Of a stretch of 64,000 nucleotides of DNA, positions 55,345 to 64,000 are shown in pieces. Source of the DNA: an uncultured Devosia sp. (GTDB lineage Bacteria; Pseudomonadota; Alphaproteobacteria; Rhizobiales; Devosiaceae); assembly GCF_963517015.1 (NCBI RefSeq), contig NZ_CAUQDV010000001.1:62001-126000 (forward strand), written 5' to 3'. Position 1 is the stretch's first letter. Every line of letters starts with the position of its first letter. The position numbers and the translations under genes are program-made. Under the pieces are notes generated by a model. It was not told the DNA's origin, made no database searches, and saw only the letters and a program-made list of their open reading frames with translations.

Positions 55345-56706
55345 TCACTTGAGTGACAGGTTTCTTCCGCCCAGCGAGACCTTCACATTGTCGAGGACGT
55401 TGAACAGGACATCGGTTGAATAGCCAATCATGAAGGCGACGATCACCGGAGAAAGCTGGCCCAGCAGATCTCCATTCTTGTCGCTCAGCCATCCAACGAT
55501 AACGCCGGATATGGCCGAGAGAATGATGCGCGGCCAGTAATAGGCATATTGCCGGGTCAAGAGCTGGATGTTCTCGCGGCGCGCATAGGTATCGCGAATG
55601 ATATAGACGATGGCGCCGAGGAGGGCCGAAAGGACGGGCAGAACAAAAGCGGATAACAGACCATTGATGGCCTGCTGGTTAATAACCGCGTTCCTGTCAA
55701 AGACATCAGGGCGGAGGGGTGGATCGCTTGCTTCTTGTTTGTCGAGCAGAAATGCACCTGGGAAACTCAGAATACGCAATCTTCGGTCGTTGTCGATAAT
55801 CTCCGTTGCGATCTGTGAGAGTGCACGGTCCTTCGTCCTTAAGGGGTCTGCGTAGTCTTTGGCTATCGATCCCGTGTCTGGAGCGGCTTCAGAAGTGTTG
55901 GTCGTCGTCGCCCCGACTATCGATGCATCCTCACCACCAGGCGTTGGCGGCAAAACGCCGTCCAGCCGCGTGCCAGCATAGTTTCCAGCGACAATGGCGA
56001 GGAATTCTTTCGTCTTTGTCTGGTTCTCGGCAATTGCTCGGTCGGCGAGGGCGAGATAGGCACCAACGATTAATGTGCCAAGGAAAATCAGTACCGCCGC
56101 ACCCCAGAACGCGTAGCGTGCGCGCCGATCCCGATGGTCGATCATGTCGACGCCGATTTCCTCGGCAATGGTGCTGTTGCGGATCGTGTCTGGTGTAGCT
56201 GGATGTACTGCCGCCGAGAGTTCGCCAAGGAAGGTCCACAAAAAGACCTCTTCGCTCGGCAGAATCACCTTACTGCGTTCAATGCTGTGCAGCACTTTGA
56301 GACACGCGACGGGAATAAGGGCTTCATCCCTGGCGATGGTCGGCCGATAGGTTCGCGACAGATAGCTGACTAGAACGCGCACATCCTTGGCAGCATTGGC
56401 AATTATCTTGTTTTTGTTCTCGCGAAATTCGTCGTCTGGCTTGACTTCGTTGCCTCGTGTTTCGCGCAATACTTCTTCCGCTACGTCGCGAGAGGCTTCG
56501 AACATGCGGCCTCGATAGGCCGCGATTTTTGTATCCGACGCGGTGGTCTCCCTTTCCTTTTGACCGAGGTTCGTTGTCTCCTTCGGCACTTCTGTAGCGA
56601 CCGGGTCGACTGTCGGCTTGGTGGCCCCCCCGCCTGTCTGTTGCCTGCCTTCAGCCAGCTTCTGTTCCTCAGGCATGAACGCACCACGAGAGCCGGGTCG
56701 GTTCAT
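55345..56706 (-). CDS. Multi-pass membrane protein of unknown function
   Basis: 453 aa from ATG 56706; 443 aa from ATG 56676 (MPEEQKLAEGR). The N-terminal 190 residues are soluble and charged (PKETTNLGQKERETTASDTK). Then come a transmembrane helix (WGAAVLIFLGTLIVGAYLAL), a soluble loop of about 110 residues, and three more helices (GLLSAFVLPVLSALLGAIVY; RIILSAISGVIVGWLS; SPVIVAFMIGYSTDVLFNVL). No family recognised. It follows the endolysin-like gene on the same strand after 34 bases, so the two probably form an operon. Confidence 0.6.
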   Translation of the reverse strand: MNRPGSRGAFMPEEQKLAEGRQQTGGGATKPTVDPVATEVPKETTNLGQKERETTASDTKIAAYRGRMFEASRDVAEEVLRETRGNEVKPDDEFRENKNKIIANAAKDVRVLVSYLSRTYRPTIARDEALIPVACLKVLHSIERSKVILPSEEVFLWTFLGELSAAVHPATPDTIRNSTIAEEIGVDMIDHRDRRARYAFWGAAVLIFLGTLIVGAYLALADRAIAENQTKTKEFLAIVAGNYAGTRLDGVLPPTPGGEDASIVGATTTNTSEAAPDTGSIAKDYADPLRTKDRALSQIATEIIDNDRRLRILSFPGAFLLDKQEASDPPLRPDVFDRNAVINQQAINGLLSAFVLPVLSALLGAIVYIIRDTYARRENIQLLTRQYAYYWPRIILSAISGVIVGWLSDKNGDLLGQLSPVIVAFMIGYSTDVLFNVLDNVKVSLGGRNLSLK

Positions 56707-56740
56707 GCACAATCCATACCGATTGGGTCACCGCGCGACC

Positions 56741-57439
56741 TCACTGCTCGCTGACCGACAAGACGCCAGCTTCGGACAGTCGCCGGACAATGCCCATCGG
56801 TTCTGGTGCCGTTGTGGGCCAGCGGCTGGCTAGGAAGCGCGCTTGAGGAATTCGCGTGACGGAAACCTGGTCGGACTGGTTGCCACCCAGCACATGATAT
56901 GCCTCTGCATCTTCCCCTACGTAAAAGCCCACGTGGCCATAGGGACCTTGCTTACTGCCCCGCCAAAAGACGATCACGGCGCCAAGCTGCGGACTGCAGT
57001 CTTGGCCGAAACTGCCCCAAGCCCGGGCTGACAGGGGATAGGCCGGCAGACTCTCTTCAATCATCTGCGAACCGATGCAGTGGGCGACGAAGAGGCCGCA
57101 CCAAGGTACGCCGTCGTCAGCGTAGTCTATGTCCAGATCGTGGCCCCAGCCCATGATCAGGGGATTGCTTTGCGAAGAAAGATCCTCGTGAATGCCGATC
57201 AGCCGCAGGGCTTCGACCATCCAAGGCTGCGACAGGGGCACGACGCCACCATCAGAGACGGGTACGCCACCGAGCAGCGCCGACATCGTTTGAGGGCCGG
57301 CTATGCCGTCAATTTCAAGCTTCCGCGCCGCCTGGAAGGCACGAATTGCCGCGATGGTCTTGCGGCCGCGAATGCCATCAATCGGGCCAGGATCAAACCC
57401 AAAGGCCTTGAGAGCCTTCTGCACGTCCGCGGTATTCAT
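56741..57439 (-). CDS. Peptidoglycan-binding + TIGR02594-type hydrolase (endolysin-like)
   Basis: 232 aa. The N-terminal PG_binding_1 domain (VQKALKAFGFDPGPIDGIRG, TIAAIRAFQAARKLEIDGIA) is followed by an NlpC/P60-like cysteine hydrolase domain: C114 in GVPWCGLFVAHCIG, H169 in GPYGHVGFYVG, and N187 in LGGNQSDQVSV. This matches TIGR02594, common in phage and prophage lysis cassettes. There is no signal peptide, so export would need a holin or other route. No phage genes lie nearby. GAGG precedes the ATG. Confidence 0.85.
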   Translation of the reverse strand: MNTADVQKALKAFGFDPGPIDGIRGRKTIAAIRAFQAARKLEIDGIAGPQTMSALLGGVPVSDGGVVPLSQPWMVEALRLIGIHEDLSSQSNPLIMGWGHDLDIDYADDGVPWCGLFVAHCIGSQMIEESLPAYPLSARAWGSFGQDCSPQLGAVIVFWRGSKQGPYGHVGFYVGEDAEAYHVLGGNQSDQVSVTRIPQARFLASRWPTTAPEPMGIVRRLSEAGVLSVSEQ

Positions 57440-57658
57440 GACTAACGCCTCGCTGGTACTCTCACAACCGAGGACGCAACTGCCCATTTTGTATTTTAGT
57501 CCCGGCAAGAGCCGAACGCTCCTTCGGCACAATACGTACCGAGGTCCTCTCCAACCTGATTTCACCCATCCTGCCCTAAGCTGGCCAGTTGAAGGTGGCG
57601 CGATCCGGCTCGCAACCTCCGGCCGTGCGAGGTGTTCTGGTGGACCAAGGAGTTTGCA

Positions 57659-57910
57659 ATGGCCCACGTGACTTATGATGTCGTCGAGCATGACGGCGGT
57701 TTCGCCTACAAGGTCGGAGACGTGTTCTCCGAAACCTTCCCCACCCACCAGGCGGCGCATGATGCAGCAGTCGCTGCCGCGCGGCGCCAGCAGGTCGAAG
57801 GGCAGGACGAAGCTATCCAGTATCAGGACAGCAAGGGCGTCTGGCACGAGGAACAGGCCGATGCCGGCGACCGGCCCGAGACGGATGTCGAGGACGATCT
57901 GAAGGACTAG
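57659..57910 (+). CDS. DUF2188-like small protein
   Basis: 83 aa. MAHVTYDVVEHDGGFAYKVG then FPTHQAAHDAAVAAARRQQ and GQDEAIQYQDSKGVWHEE; a DUF2188-type fold with an acidic C-terminus. AAGGAG precedes the ATG at 57659. Family function unknown. Its stop codon and that of the convergent uvrA-like gene share the same CTAG tetramer. Confidence 0.8.
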   Translation: MAHVTYDVVEHDGGFAYKVGDVFSETFPTHQAAHDAAVAAARRQQVEGQDEAIQYQDSKGVWHEEQADAGDRPETDVEDDLKD

Positions 57911-60165
57911 GTGCGCGCTGCCAGATGCTGGCCGGTCAGTGAATTTTTGGCCCTGGCCAGATCGGCGGGCACGCCCTCGAACTGGATTGTGCCTCCATCC
58001 TGACCGGCGCCGGGGCCGAGGTCGATGACCCAATCTGAACGGGAAATAACATCGAGATTATGCTCGATGACGATGACCGAGGAGCCGGCGTCGACCAGGC
58101 GGTCGAAGAGACCGATCAATGTGTCGACGTCATTCATGTGAAGACCCGTCGTCGGCTCGTCGAGGACGTAGATATTGCCCTGCTTGCCCAGCTCGGCCGC
58201 GAGCTTGAGGCGCTGGCGTTCGCCGCCGGACAGCGTCGACAGTGGTTGGCCCAGGGTCAGATAGCCCAGGCCCACATCGTTGAGGCCGCGGATGATCTTG
58301 GCCACCGCGCTTTCCGTGAAAAAGCTCGCGGCTTCCTCGATGCTCATCGCATAGACGTCGCTGATCGACTTGCCGCGCAGCTTGTGGTCAAGCACTTCGG
58401 GCAGGAAGCGCTTGCCTTCGCAGGTCTCGCATGTGGTGATCATCGGATCCAGGTGCGCGAGATCGGTATAGATCACCCCCAGGCCATTGCAGTCCGGGCA
58501 GGCGCCCTTGGAGTTGGCGGAAAACAGCGACGCCTCGACGCCATTGGCCTTGGCGAAGGCCTTGCGCACATTGTCGAGGATGCCGGTATAGGTCGCGGTA
58601 TTGGAGCGGCGCGAACCGCGGGCCAGGTTCTGGTCGATGATGATGGTTTCGGGATAGGCCTGCGGCAGACAGGTCTGGATCAGCGATGACTTGCCCGAGC
58701 CCGCGACGCCGGTCACCGCCGTCAGCACGCCGCGGGGAATGGCGACGGAGACATCCTGGAGATTGTTCACCCTGGCGTGGTCGATCCTCAGCGGATCGCC
58801 GGATGCCTTGCGGACCTTGTCCTTGATCGGCTGGTGCTTTTTCATGTGATTGCCGGTCAGCGTGCCGGAGGTCAGCAGGCCGGCAAAGTCGCCCTGATAG
58901 ACCACTTCACCGCCCTTGCTGCCAGCGAGCGGACCCATGTCGACGACATGGTCGGCAATGGCGATCATGTCGGGCTTGTGCTCGACGATCAGCACGGTAT
59001 TGCCCTTGTTGCGGAGCTGGACCATCAGCCCGGCCAGGCGCCCGACGTCGTGGGGATGCAGGCCCACCGAGGGCTCATCGAAGACATAGGTCATGTCGGT
59101 CAGCGAAGAGCCGAGATGGCGGACCATCTTGACGCGCTGGCTTTCGCCGCCCGAAAGGGTCGAGCTTTCGCGGTCAAGACTGAGATAGCCAAGGCCAATG
59201 GTCACGAGGTTTTCGAGCCTCAGGGCCAGGGCTTCGAGCATGGGGCCGACCTGGGGCGCATCGAGGCGTCGGATGAAGGGCGCGAGATCGCTGACCTGCA
59301 TGGCACTGAGATCGGCAATCGACTTGCCTTCGATCGTGCTGGTACACGCCGCAGCATTGAGCCTTGTGCCGTGACAGGCGGGGCAGAGGGCGCGGGTGAA
59401 GATCTTTTCATATTCGCGCAGCACATGGGGCTGCAGGCTTTCGGGGTCCTTGCTGCCGAGGCCGCTCTTGAGCTTGGAGACGACGCCCTCATAGGTCAGG
59501 CCGATCTTGCCGACCTTGATCTTGCGAGCGTCATTGAGATGAAACAGGTTGTATCTCTCTTCCTCGGAAAAATCGCGGACCGGCTTGTCCAGGTCGAACA
59601 GGCCGGAATTGGCGTAGATTTCCCACCACCAGGTGTCGACGGCAAAATCCTTGGGCAGCAGCGCGCCCCCATTGAGCGAGCGGCTCTCATCCACCACCGC
59701 ACTCATGTCCATGGCTGCAACCTGACCGATACCTTCGCAATCGGGACACATGCCGCGCGGATCATTGTAGGAATAAAGCGACGGCGGGCCGAGGCGCGGT
59801 TCGGCAAGGCGGGAGAACATGACCCGCAGCATCTGCGCGGCATCGGTCACCGTCGCCACGGTGGAACGGGAATTGCCGCCGAGCCTTTGCTGGTCGACGA
59901 TGATGGCGGCGGAGATGTTTTCCAAGAGGTCCGCATCGGGCTGGCCATATCGTGGCATGAATTGCTGGACGAAGCTGGGATAGGTTTCATTGATCAGGCG
60001 CTGCGATTCCGCGGCGATGGTGCCAAAGACCAGCGACGACTTGCCCGAGCCCGAGACGCCGGTAAACACCGTGATCTGGCGCTTGGGTATATCGAGCGAG
60101 ACACTCTTGAGGTTGTTCTCGCGCGCATTGCGAATGACGATCGAGCCGTAAAGCGAAGAACTCAT
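57907..60165 (-). CDS. Short UvrA paralogue (class IIa, drug-resistance type)
   Basis: 752 aa, versus about 950 for housekeeping UvrA. Two ABC-type ATPase halves: Walker A TGVSGSGKSSLVFGTIAAES and VTGVAGSGKSSLIQTCLP; signatures LSGGESQRVKMVRHLGSSL and LSGGERQRLKLAAELG. Zinc-finger cysteines MCPDCEGIGQ, ALCPACHGTRL and CPDCNGLG plus CETCEGKRF. It is short in the region where UvrA carries the UvrB-binding domain. Class IIa UvrA paralogues (DrrC-like) are often linked to resistance to DNA-binding drugs. GGAGG precedes the ATG at 60165. Confidence 0.92.
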   Translation of the reverse strand: MSSSLYGSIVIRNARENNLKSVSLDIPKRQITVFTGVSGSGKSSLVFGTIAAESQRLINETYPSFVQQFMPRYGQPDADLLENISAAIIVDQQRLGGNSRSTVATVTDAAQMLRVMFSRLAEPRLGPPSLYSYNDPRGMCPDCEGIGQVAAMDMSAVVDESRSLNGGALLPKDFAVDTWWWEIYANSGLFDLDKPVRDFSEEERYNLFHLNDARKIKVGKIGLTYEGVVSKLKSGLGSKDPESLQPHVLREYEKIFTRALCPACHGTRLNAAACTSTIEGKSIADLSAMQVSDLAPFIRRLDAPQVGPMLEALALRLENLVTIGLGYLSLDRESSTLSGGESQRVKMVRHLGSSLTDMTYVFDEPSVGLHPHDVGRLAGLMVQLRNKGNTVLIVEHKPDMIAIADHVVDMGPLAGSKGGEVVYQGDFAGLLTSGTLTGNHMKKHQPIKDKVRKASGDPLRIDHARVNNLQDVSVAIPRGVLTAVTGVAGSGKSSLIQTCLPQAYPETIIIDQNLARGSRRSNTATYTGILDNVRKAFAKANGVEASLFSANSKGACPDCNGLGVIYTDLAHLDPMITTCETCEGKRFLPEVLDHKLRGKSISDVYAMSIEEAASFFTESAVAKIIRGLNDVGLGYLTLGQPLSTLSGGERQRLKLAAELGKQGNIYVLDEPTTGLHMNDVDTLIGLFDRLVDAGSSVIVIEHNLDVISRSDWVIDLGPGAGQDGGTIQFEGVPADLARAKNSLTGQHLAART

Positions 60166-60261
60166 CCAAGGGCCTCCCTGTTGTGGGCCCCAAATGACAG
60201 CCCCTGCCGACACGACGTGTCAGCAGGGGCAATTTCGACCAGGCAGAGAGATTTTTGAAGC

Positions 60262-61314
<1,053 letters not shown>

Positions 61315-61323
61315 GGCGGTCTC

Positions 61324-62412
61324 CTAGGCAGCGCGGAACTGGGCGGGCACCCAGCTCTGGTAGCAGGGATGCTGGGTCGGGATGGGCAGCGGCACGTCCT
61401 CGTGGCTGGTCGAGGAATGATAGAAGGCCGTGACGATTTCGAGTGCCCGGCGGGAATCCGCCGATGTCACCGGAAGCGGTGCCTTGCCGACGAGGGCATC
61501 GTGGAAGCGGGCCATCTGGGTCTGGAAGCGTGACGGCACATGCGTCCAGTCCTTGAGCAGGGCAGCGATCTTGTCCGCCGTCTCGGCGTTGCGCGGCTCG
61601 ATGGTCCAGGGCTTGTCGCCGGGATTGTAGGCGGCGTGATCGCTTTCGAAAGTGACATTCTCGAAGGCAAAGCGCAGGCGCGTCATATTTCCGGCCGAAC
61701 CGAGCGTGGCGGTAAAGCTGCCCAGGGCGCCATTGCGCAATTCGAGACTGGCCGTCACGCAATCTTCCACTTCGATCTGGTTGACGCGGGTCGCGACGCG
61801 GCCGAACAGACGGCTGACATCGCCCATCAGATAGGTGAAGAGATCATGCTGGTGGATGGCATGGGTCATCAGCACGCCGCCCAGTTCGCTGGCCCATTTG
61901 CCGCGCCAGGGCACGGCGTAATAATCCGGTCCGCGTTCCCACATGGTTTCGACCGTGCCGACAAAGGGCTTGCCGGCGATGCCGGCATCGATGATGGCCT
62001 TGGCCTGTTCGATGCCGTCGCCGAAGCGATATTGGAACACCGGCATCAGCAGGCCCTTGCTGAGCTTTTCCTGCGCCATCACTTCGTCGACCTGAGCGAG
62101 CGAGCCGACCAGCGGCTTTTCGCAGACCACGTGTTTACCGGCCTTGAGCGCCGCCATGACCATGGGGAAATGCAGCATGGGCGGGGTGCAGATATCCACC
62201 ACGTCGATATCGTCCATGGCGAGGATGTCATCGAAGCTGGTGACGCGCCGTTCGACGCCGAATTCATCGGCAATCGGGGTCATGCGCTCGACATTGAGAT
62301 CGCAGAGCGCCAACACTTTGAACTTGTCGGCATTGGGCACATAGCCCTCGACGATATGGGACCGGCCAATGCCGACCCCGATCACGGCAACGTTGAAGAT
62401 CTTGTCGCTCAT
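61324..62412 (-). CDS. Gfo/Idh/MocA-family oxidoreductase 1
   Basis: 362 aa. NAD(P)-dependent sugar/polyol dehydrogenase. N-terminal Rossmann VAVIGVGIGRSHIVEGYVPN, then VDICTPPMLHFPMVMAALKA, and catalytic Lys motif GKHVVCEKPLVGS. C-terminal alpha/beta domain with GGVLMTHAIHQHDLFTYLMG. The ATG overlaps the stop of the second dehydrogenase gene by four bases. Probably oxidises the sugar imported by the flanking transporter. Confidence 0.93.
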   Translation of the reverse strand: MSDKIFNVAVIGVGIGRSHIVEGYVPNADKFKVLALCDLNVERMTPIADEFGVERRVTSFDDILAMDDIDVVDICTPPMLHFPMVMAALKAGKHVVCEKPLVGSLAQVDEVMAQEKLSKGLLMPVFQYRFGDGIEQAKAIIDAGIAGKPFVGTVETMWERGPDYYAVPWRGKWASELGGVLMTHAIHQHDLFTYLMGDVSRLFGRVATRVNQIEVEDCVTASLELRNGALGSFTATLGSAGNMTRLRFAFENVTFESDHAAYNPGDKPWTIEPRNAETADKIAALLKDWTHVPSRFQTQMARFHDALVGKAPLPVTSADSRRALEIVTAFYHSSTSHEDVPLPIPTQHPCYQSWVPAQFRAA

Positions 62413-63428
62413 TGGGCCCACTCCGTGCCGCGTTCGGCCAGTTGTTGTGCCGTCAGGGCCAGTTTCATGGCGTTGAAGGCGCGTTCCTGCGGCATGGCAG
62501 TTTCGGTGCGATTGCGCACGTCATCGAGGAACTGCCGGCCAAAGGGTCGATCGACCTGGGAGCAGTCGATGTGGTGCGGCCCTTCGTGGTTGACGATAAA
62601 AAGGTGGTCGGCGCCCGGCTTGCCTGCAATGTCGATGTATTTGCGCAGCTCGATATAGCCTTCGGTGCCCAGGATCGTCAGGCGGCCGTCGCCCCAGGTG
62701 GGCAGGCCCGATGGGGTAAACCAGTCGACGCGGATATAGCCCGAGGTGTTTTCGGTTCTCAGATGCACATCACCCATATCCTGCAGGCCCGGACGGTCAG
62801 GATTGCCGCGATTGGCGACCGTGGCCGAGGTGACCTCGGCATCCATGGCGTTGGAGAAGAACAGGAATTGTTCGAACTGGTGGCTGGCGATATCGCAGAG
62901 AATGCCGCCATAGCGCTGACGATTGAAGAACCAGTCGGGTCGCTGGTTGTTGCGGATGGCGTGGGGGCCAAGACCGACCGTGTTGATCACCTTGCCGATG
63001 GCACCCTGGGCAATCAGATTGCCGGCCTCGACCGTGGCGCGCACTTCGAAATGCTCCGAATAGAGCACCGAATAGATGCGGCCGGTTTCCTGCTGCACGC
63101 GGCGCAACTCGTCGAGCTGGGCAAAGGTGGTCATGCCCGGCTTGTCGGTCAGAACGTCCTTGCCGTGCTGCATGGCAGCGATGGAAATCGCTGCGCGATC
63201 TGCCGGGATGGCCGAAGTCAGCACCACGGCGACATCGGGGTCTTCGAGAATGGCCCGCGGGTCGGCGACGCGCTTTGCCTGGGGATATTTTGCCCCGAAG
63301 GCCTCGGCCAAATCATCTTCCACGGCGTGGAAAGCGGTGAACTGTGCACCAGCTTCGAGCAGGCAATCGACCTGACCATAGATATGGCTGTGGTTGATGC
63401 CGATGGCGGCGAATTTGATATCACTCAT
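62409..63428 (-). CDS. Gfo/Idh/MocA-family oxidoreductase 2
   Basis: 339 aa. FAAIGINHSHIYGQVDCLLE, VVLTSAIPADRAAISIAAMQ, catalytic motif GKDVLTDKPGMTTFAQLD (Asp-Lys-Pro form of the EKP motif), and GGILCDIASHQFEQFLFFSN. Related to but clearly diverged from the first dehydrogenase. Two such genes next to one sugar transporter suggest a two-step oxidation/isomerisation route, as in inositol or levoglucosan-like pathways; the sugar is unknown. Four bases separate it from the permease gene. Confidence 0.92.
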   Translation of the reverse strand: MSDIKFAAIGINHSHIYGQVDCLLEAGAQFTAFHAVEDDLAEAFGAKYPQAKRVADPRAILEDPDVAVVLTSAIPADRAAISIAAMQHGKDVLTDKPGMTTFAQLDELRRVQQETGRIYSVLYSEHFEVRATVEAGNLIAQGAIGKVINTVGLGPHAIRNNQRPDWFFNRQRYGGILCDIASHQFEQFLFFSNAMDAEVTSATVANRGNPDRPGLQDMGDVHLRTENTSGYIRVDWFTPSGLPTWGDGRLTILGTEGYIELRKYIDIAGKPGADHLFIVNHEGPHHIDCSQVDRPFGRQFLDDVRNRTETAMPQERAFNAMKLALTAQQLAERGTEWAQ

Positions 63429-63432
63429 GGGT

Positions 63433-64000
63433 CTAGCGTTTCATACCAGTCGTGGCGATGCCTTCGATGAGCAGTCGCTGGAAGAAGAGGAAGAACAGGA
63501 AGATCGGGATCAGGCTGAGCACGCTCATCGCAAACATGCCGCCGAAATCGGACATGCCGGTATTGTCGGTGAAGGTGCGCAGGCCAAGCATGACCGTGTA
63601 TTGGCGCAGGTCGCTGAGATAGATCAGGGGCCCGAAGAAATCGTCCCAGGTCCAGATGAAGGTGAAGATCGCCGCCGTTGCCAGAACGGGCATGGAAAGC
63701 GGCATGATGATCTTCCAGTAGATGCGCCAGGGGCCGGCGCCATCCATGCGCGCCGCTTCATCGAGCTCCTTGGGCAGGCCGCGGAAGAACTGCACCATCA
63801 GGAAGATGAAGAAGGCATCGGCGGCCAGGAATTTGGGGACCACCAGAGGCAGGAAGGTGTTCACCCAGCCCAGGTTGAGGAAGAGCACATATTGGGGAAT
63901 GAGCGTGACCTGCGAGGGCAGCATCAGCGTCATCAGCATCATGGCGAACCAGAAATTGCGACCGGCAAATTCAAGCCGGGCGAAGGCATAGGCCGCCAGC
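63433..64000 (-). CDS. Carbohydrate ABC transporter permease (MalG/UgpE type), 5' partial
   Basis: The frame stays open through the right edge (about 189 residues visible). MalG-type binding-protein-dependent permease: MMLPSQVTLIPQYVLF-like helix, the EAA loop DEAARMDGAGPWRIYWKIIM, FIFTWTWDDFFGPLIY-type helix, and the C-terminal LLIEGIATTGMKR. It is the inner-membrane subunit partnered with the ATP-binding protein at 60262-61314. The other permease and binding protein presumably lie to the right. Confidence 0.93.
   Translation of the reverse strand, partial: LAAYAFARLEFAGRNFWFAMMLMTLMLPSQVTLIPQYVLFLNLGWVNTFLPLVVPKFLAADAFFIFLMVQFFRGLPKELDEAARMDGAGPWRIYWKIIMPLSMPVLATAAIFTFIWTWDDFFGPLIYLSDLRQYTVMLGLRTFTDNTGMSDFGGMFAMSVLSLIPIFLFFLFFQRLLIEGIATTGMKR

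Noticed and set aside
58777..60258. 493-codon open frame opposite the uvrA-like gene
   Set aside because: Antisense shadow of a gene with two Walker A and two signature motifs.

Overview
The window reads as a chromosomal segment of a Hyphomicrobiales (Rhizobiales) alphaproteobacterium. My best guess is a Devosia-like organism. The support is high-GC coding DNA, an Irr-type Fur regulator beside fabA-fabB, an ActS/ActR (RegB/RegA) redox two-component pair, an rpsT-dnaA junction, and the mutM/ubiE-ubiB-x-dut order. The genus is inferred from gene content and style, not from an alignment. Almost all of it is ordinary housekeeping DNA with short intergenic gaps. There is no insertion sequence, integrase, CRISPR array or rRNA operon. 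Both end genes run off the window.

Layout. 1-8.3 kb: 3' end of a glycolate/D-lactate-type FAD/Fe-S oxidase, an RlmD/RumA-like rRNA methyltransferase, ActR-ActS, DUF2852, a YgjP-like metallopeptidase and an L,D-transpeptidase lipoprotein. 8.3-14.5 kb: a class A penicillin-binding protein with a repetitive tail, small membrane and secreted proteins, an LLM oxidoreductase and an alpha/beta hydrolase. 14.4-24.3 kb: the replication block (hicB-hicA, gyrB, recF, dnaN, a TolA-like protein, dnaA, rpsT, mutM), all leftward. 24.3-28.6 kb: ubiE-ubiB-lipoprotein-dut-moeB, rightward. 28.7-31.2 kb: fabB-fabA leftward, diverging from irr. 31.4-35.5 kb: a rightward operon of nat, ydeI-like, DUF1697 and ribokinase genes, then two small accessory genes. 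35.7-42.6 kb: infC with an apparent AUU start, the GNAT-SDR-queG-GST cluster, uppP and lolA. 42.6-50 kb: an ArsR/SRPBCC operon with a palindromic operator candidate, ftsK, and glnK-amtB behind a sigma-54-type promoter, then a UbiH-like hydroxylase. 50-58 kb: Trm112/Lon-N/CnoX, tRNA-Gly(GCC), an aldo/keto reductase, a PDZ protein with a very acidic tail, a flavoprotein, and a membrane-protein/endolysin-like pair. 58-64 kb: a short UvrA paralogue and a sugar ABC transporter/dehydrogenase operon that continues past the right edge.

How the genes work together. The centre couples replication initiation (DnaA, clamp, RecF, gyrase) with repair and nucleotide hygiene (MutM, Dut) and ubiquinone synthesis (UbiE, UbiB, and a UbiH-like enzyme elsewhere). 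Envelope growth is well represented: PBP1A, the L,D-transpeptidase, UppP, LolA, FabA/FabB and FtsK. Nitrogen status is handled by GlnK/AmtB, redox status by ActS/ActR, and iron/heme status by Irr.

No clearly undescribed large system was found. The most unusual items are the DPATGQ-repeat tail on PBP1A, the PDZ protein with an acidic Ca-binding-like tail, a HicAB module attached to the 3' end of gyrB, four clustered GANTC sites in the 909-bp gap upstream of dnaA, the AUU start of infC, a structured element between amtB and ftsK, and a MoeB-like enzyme lacking the zinc cysteines. All functions are inferred by reading motifs; no database search was possible.
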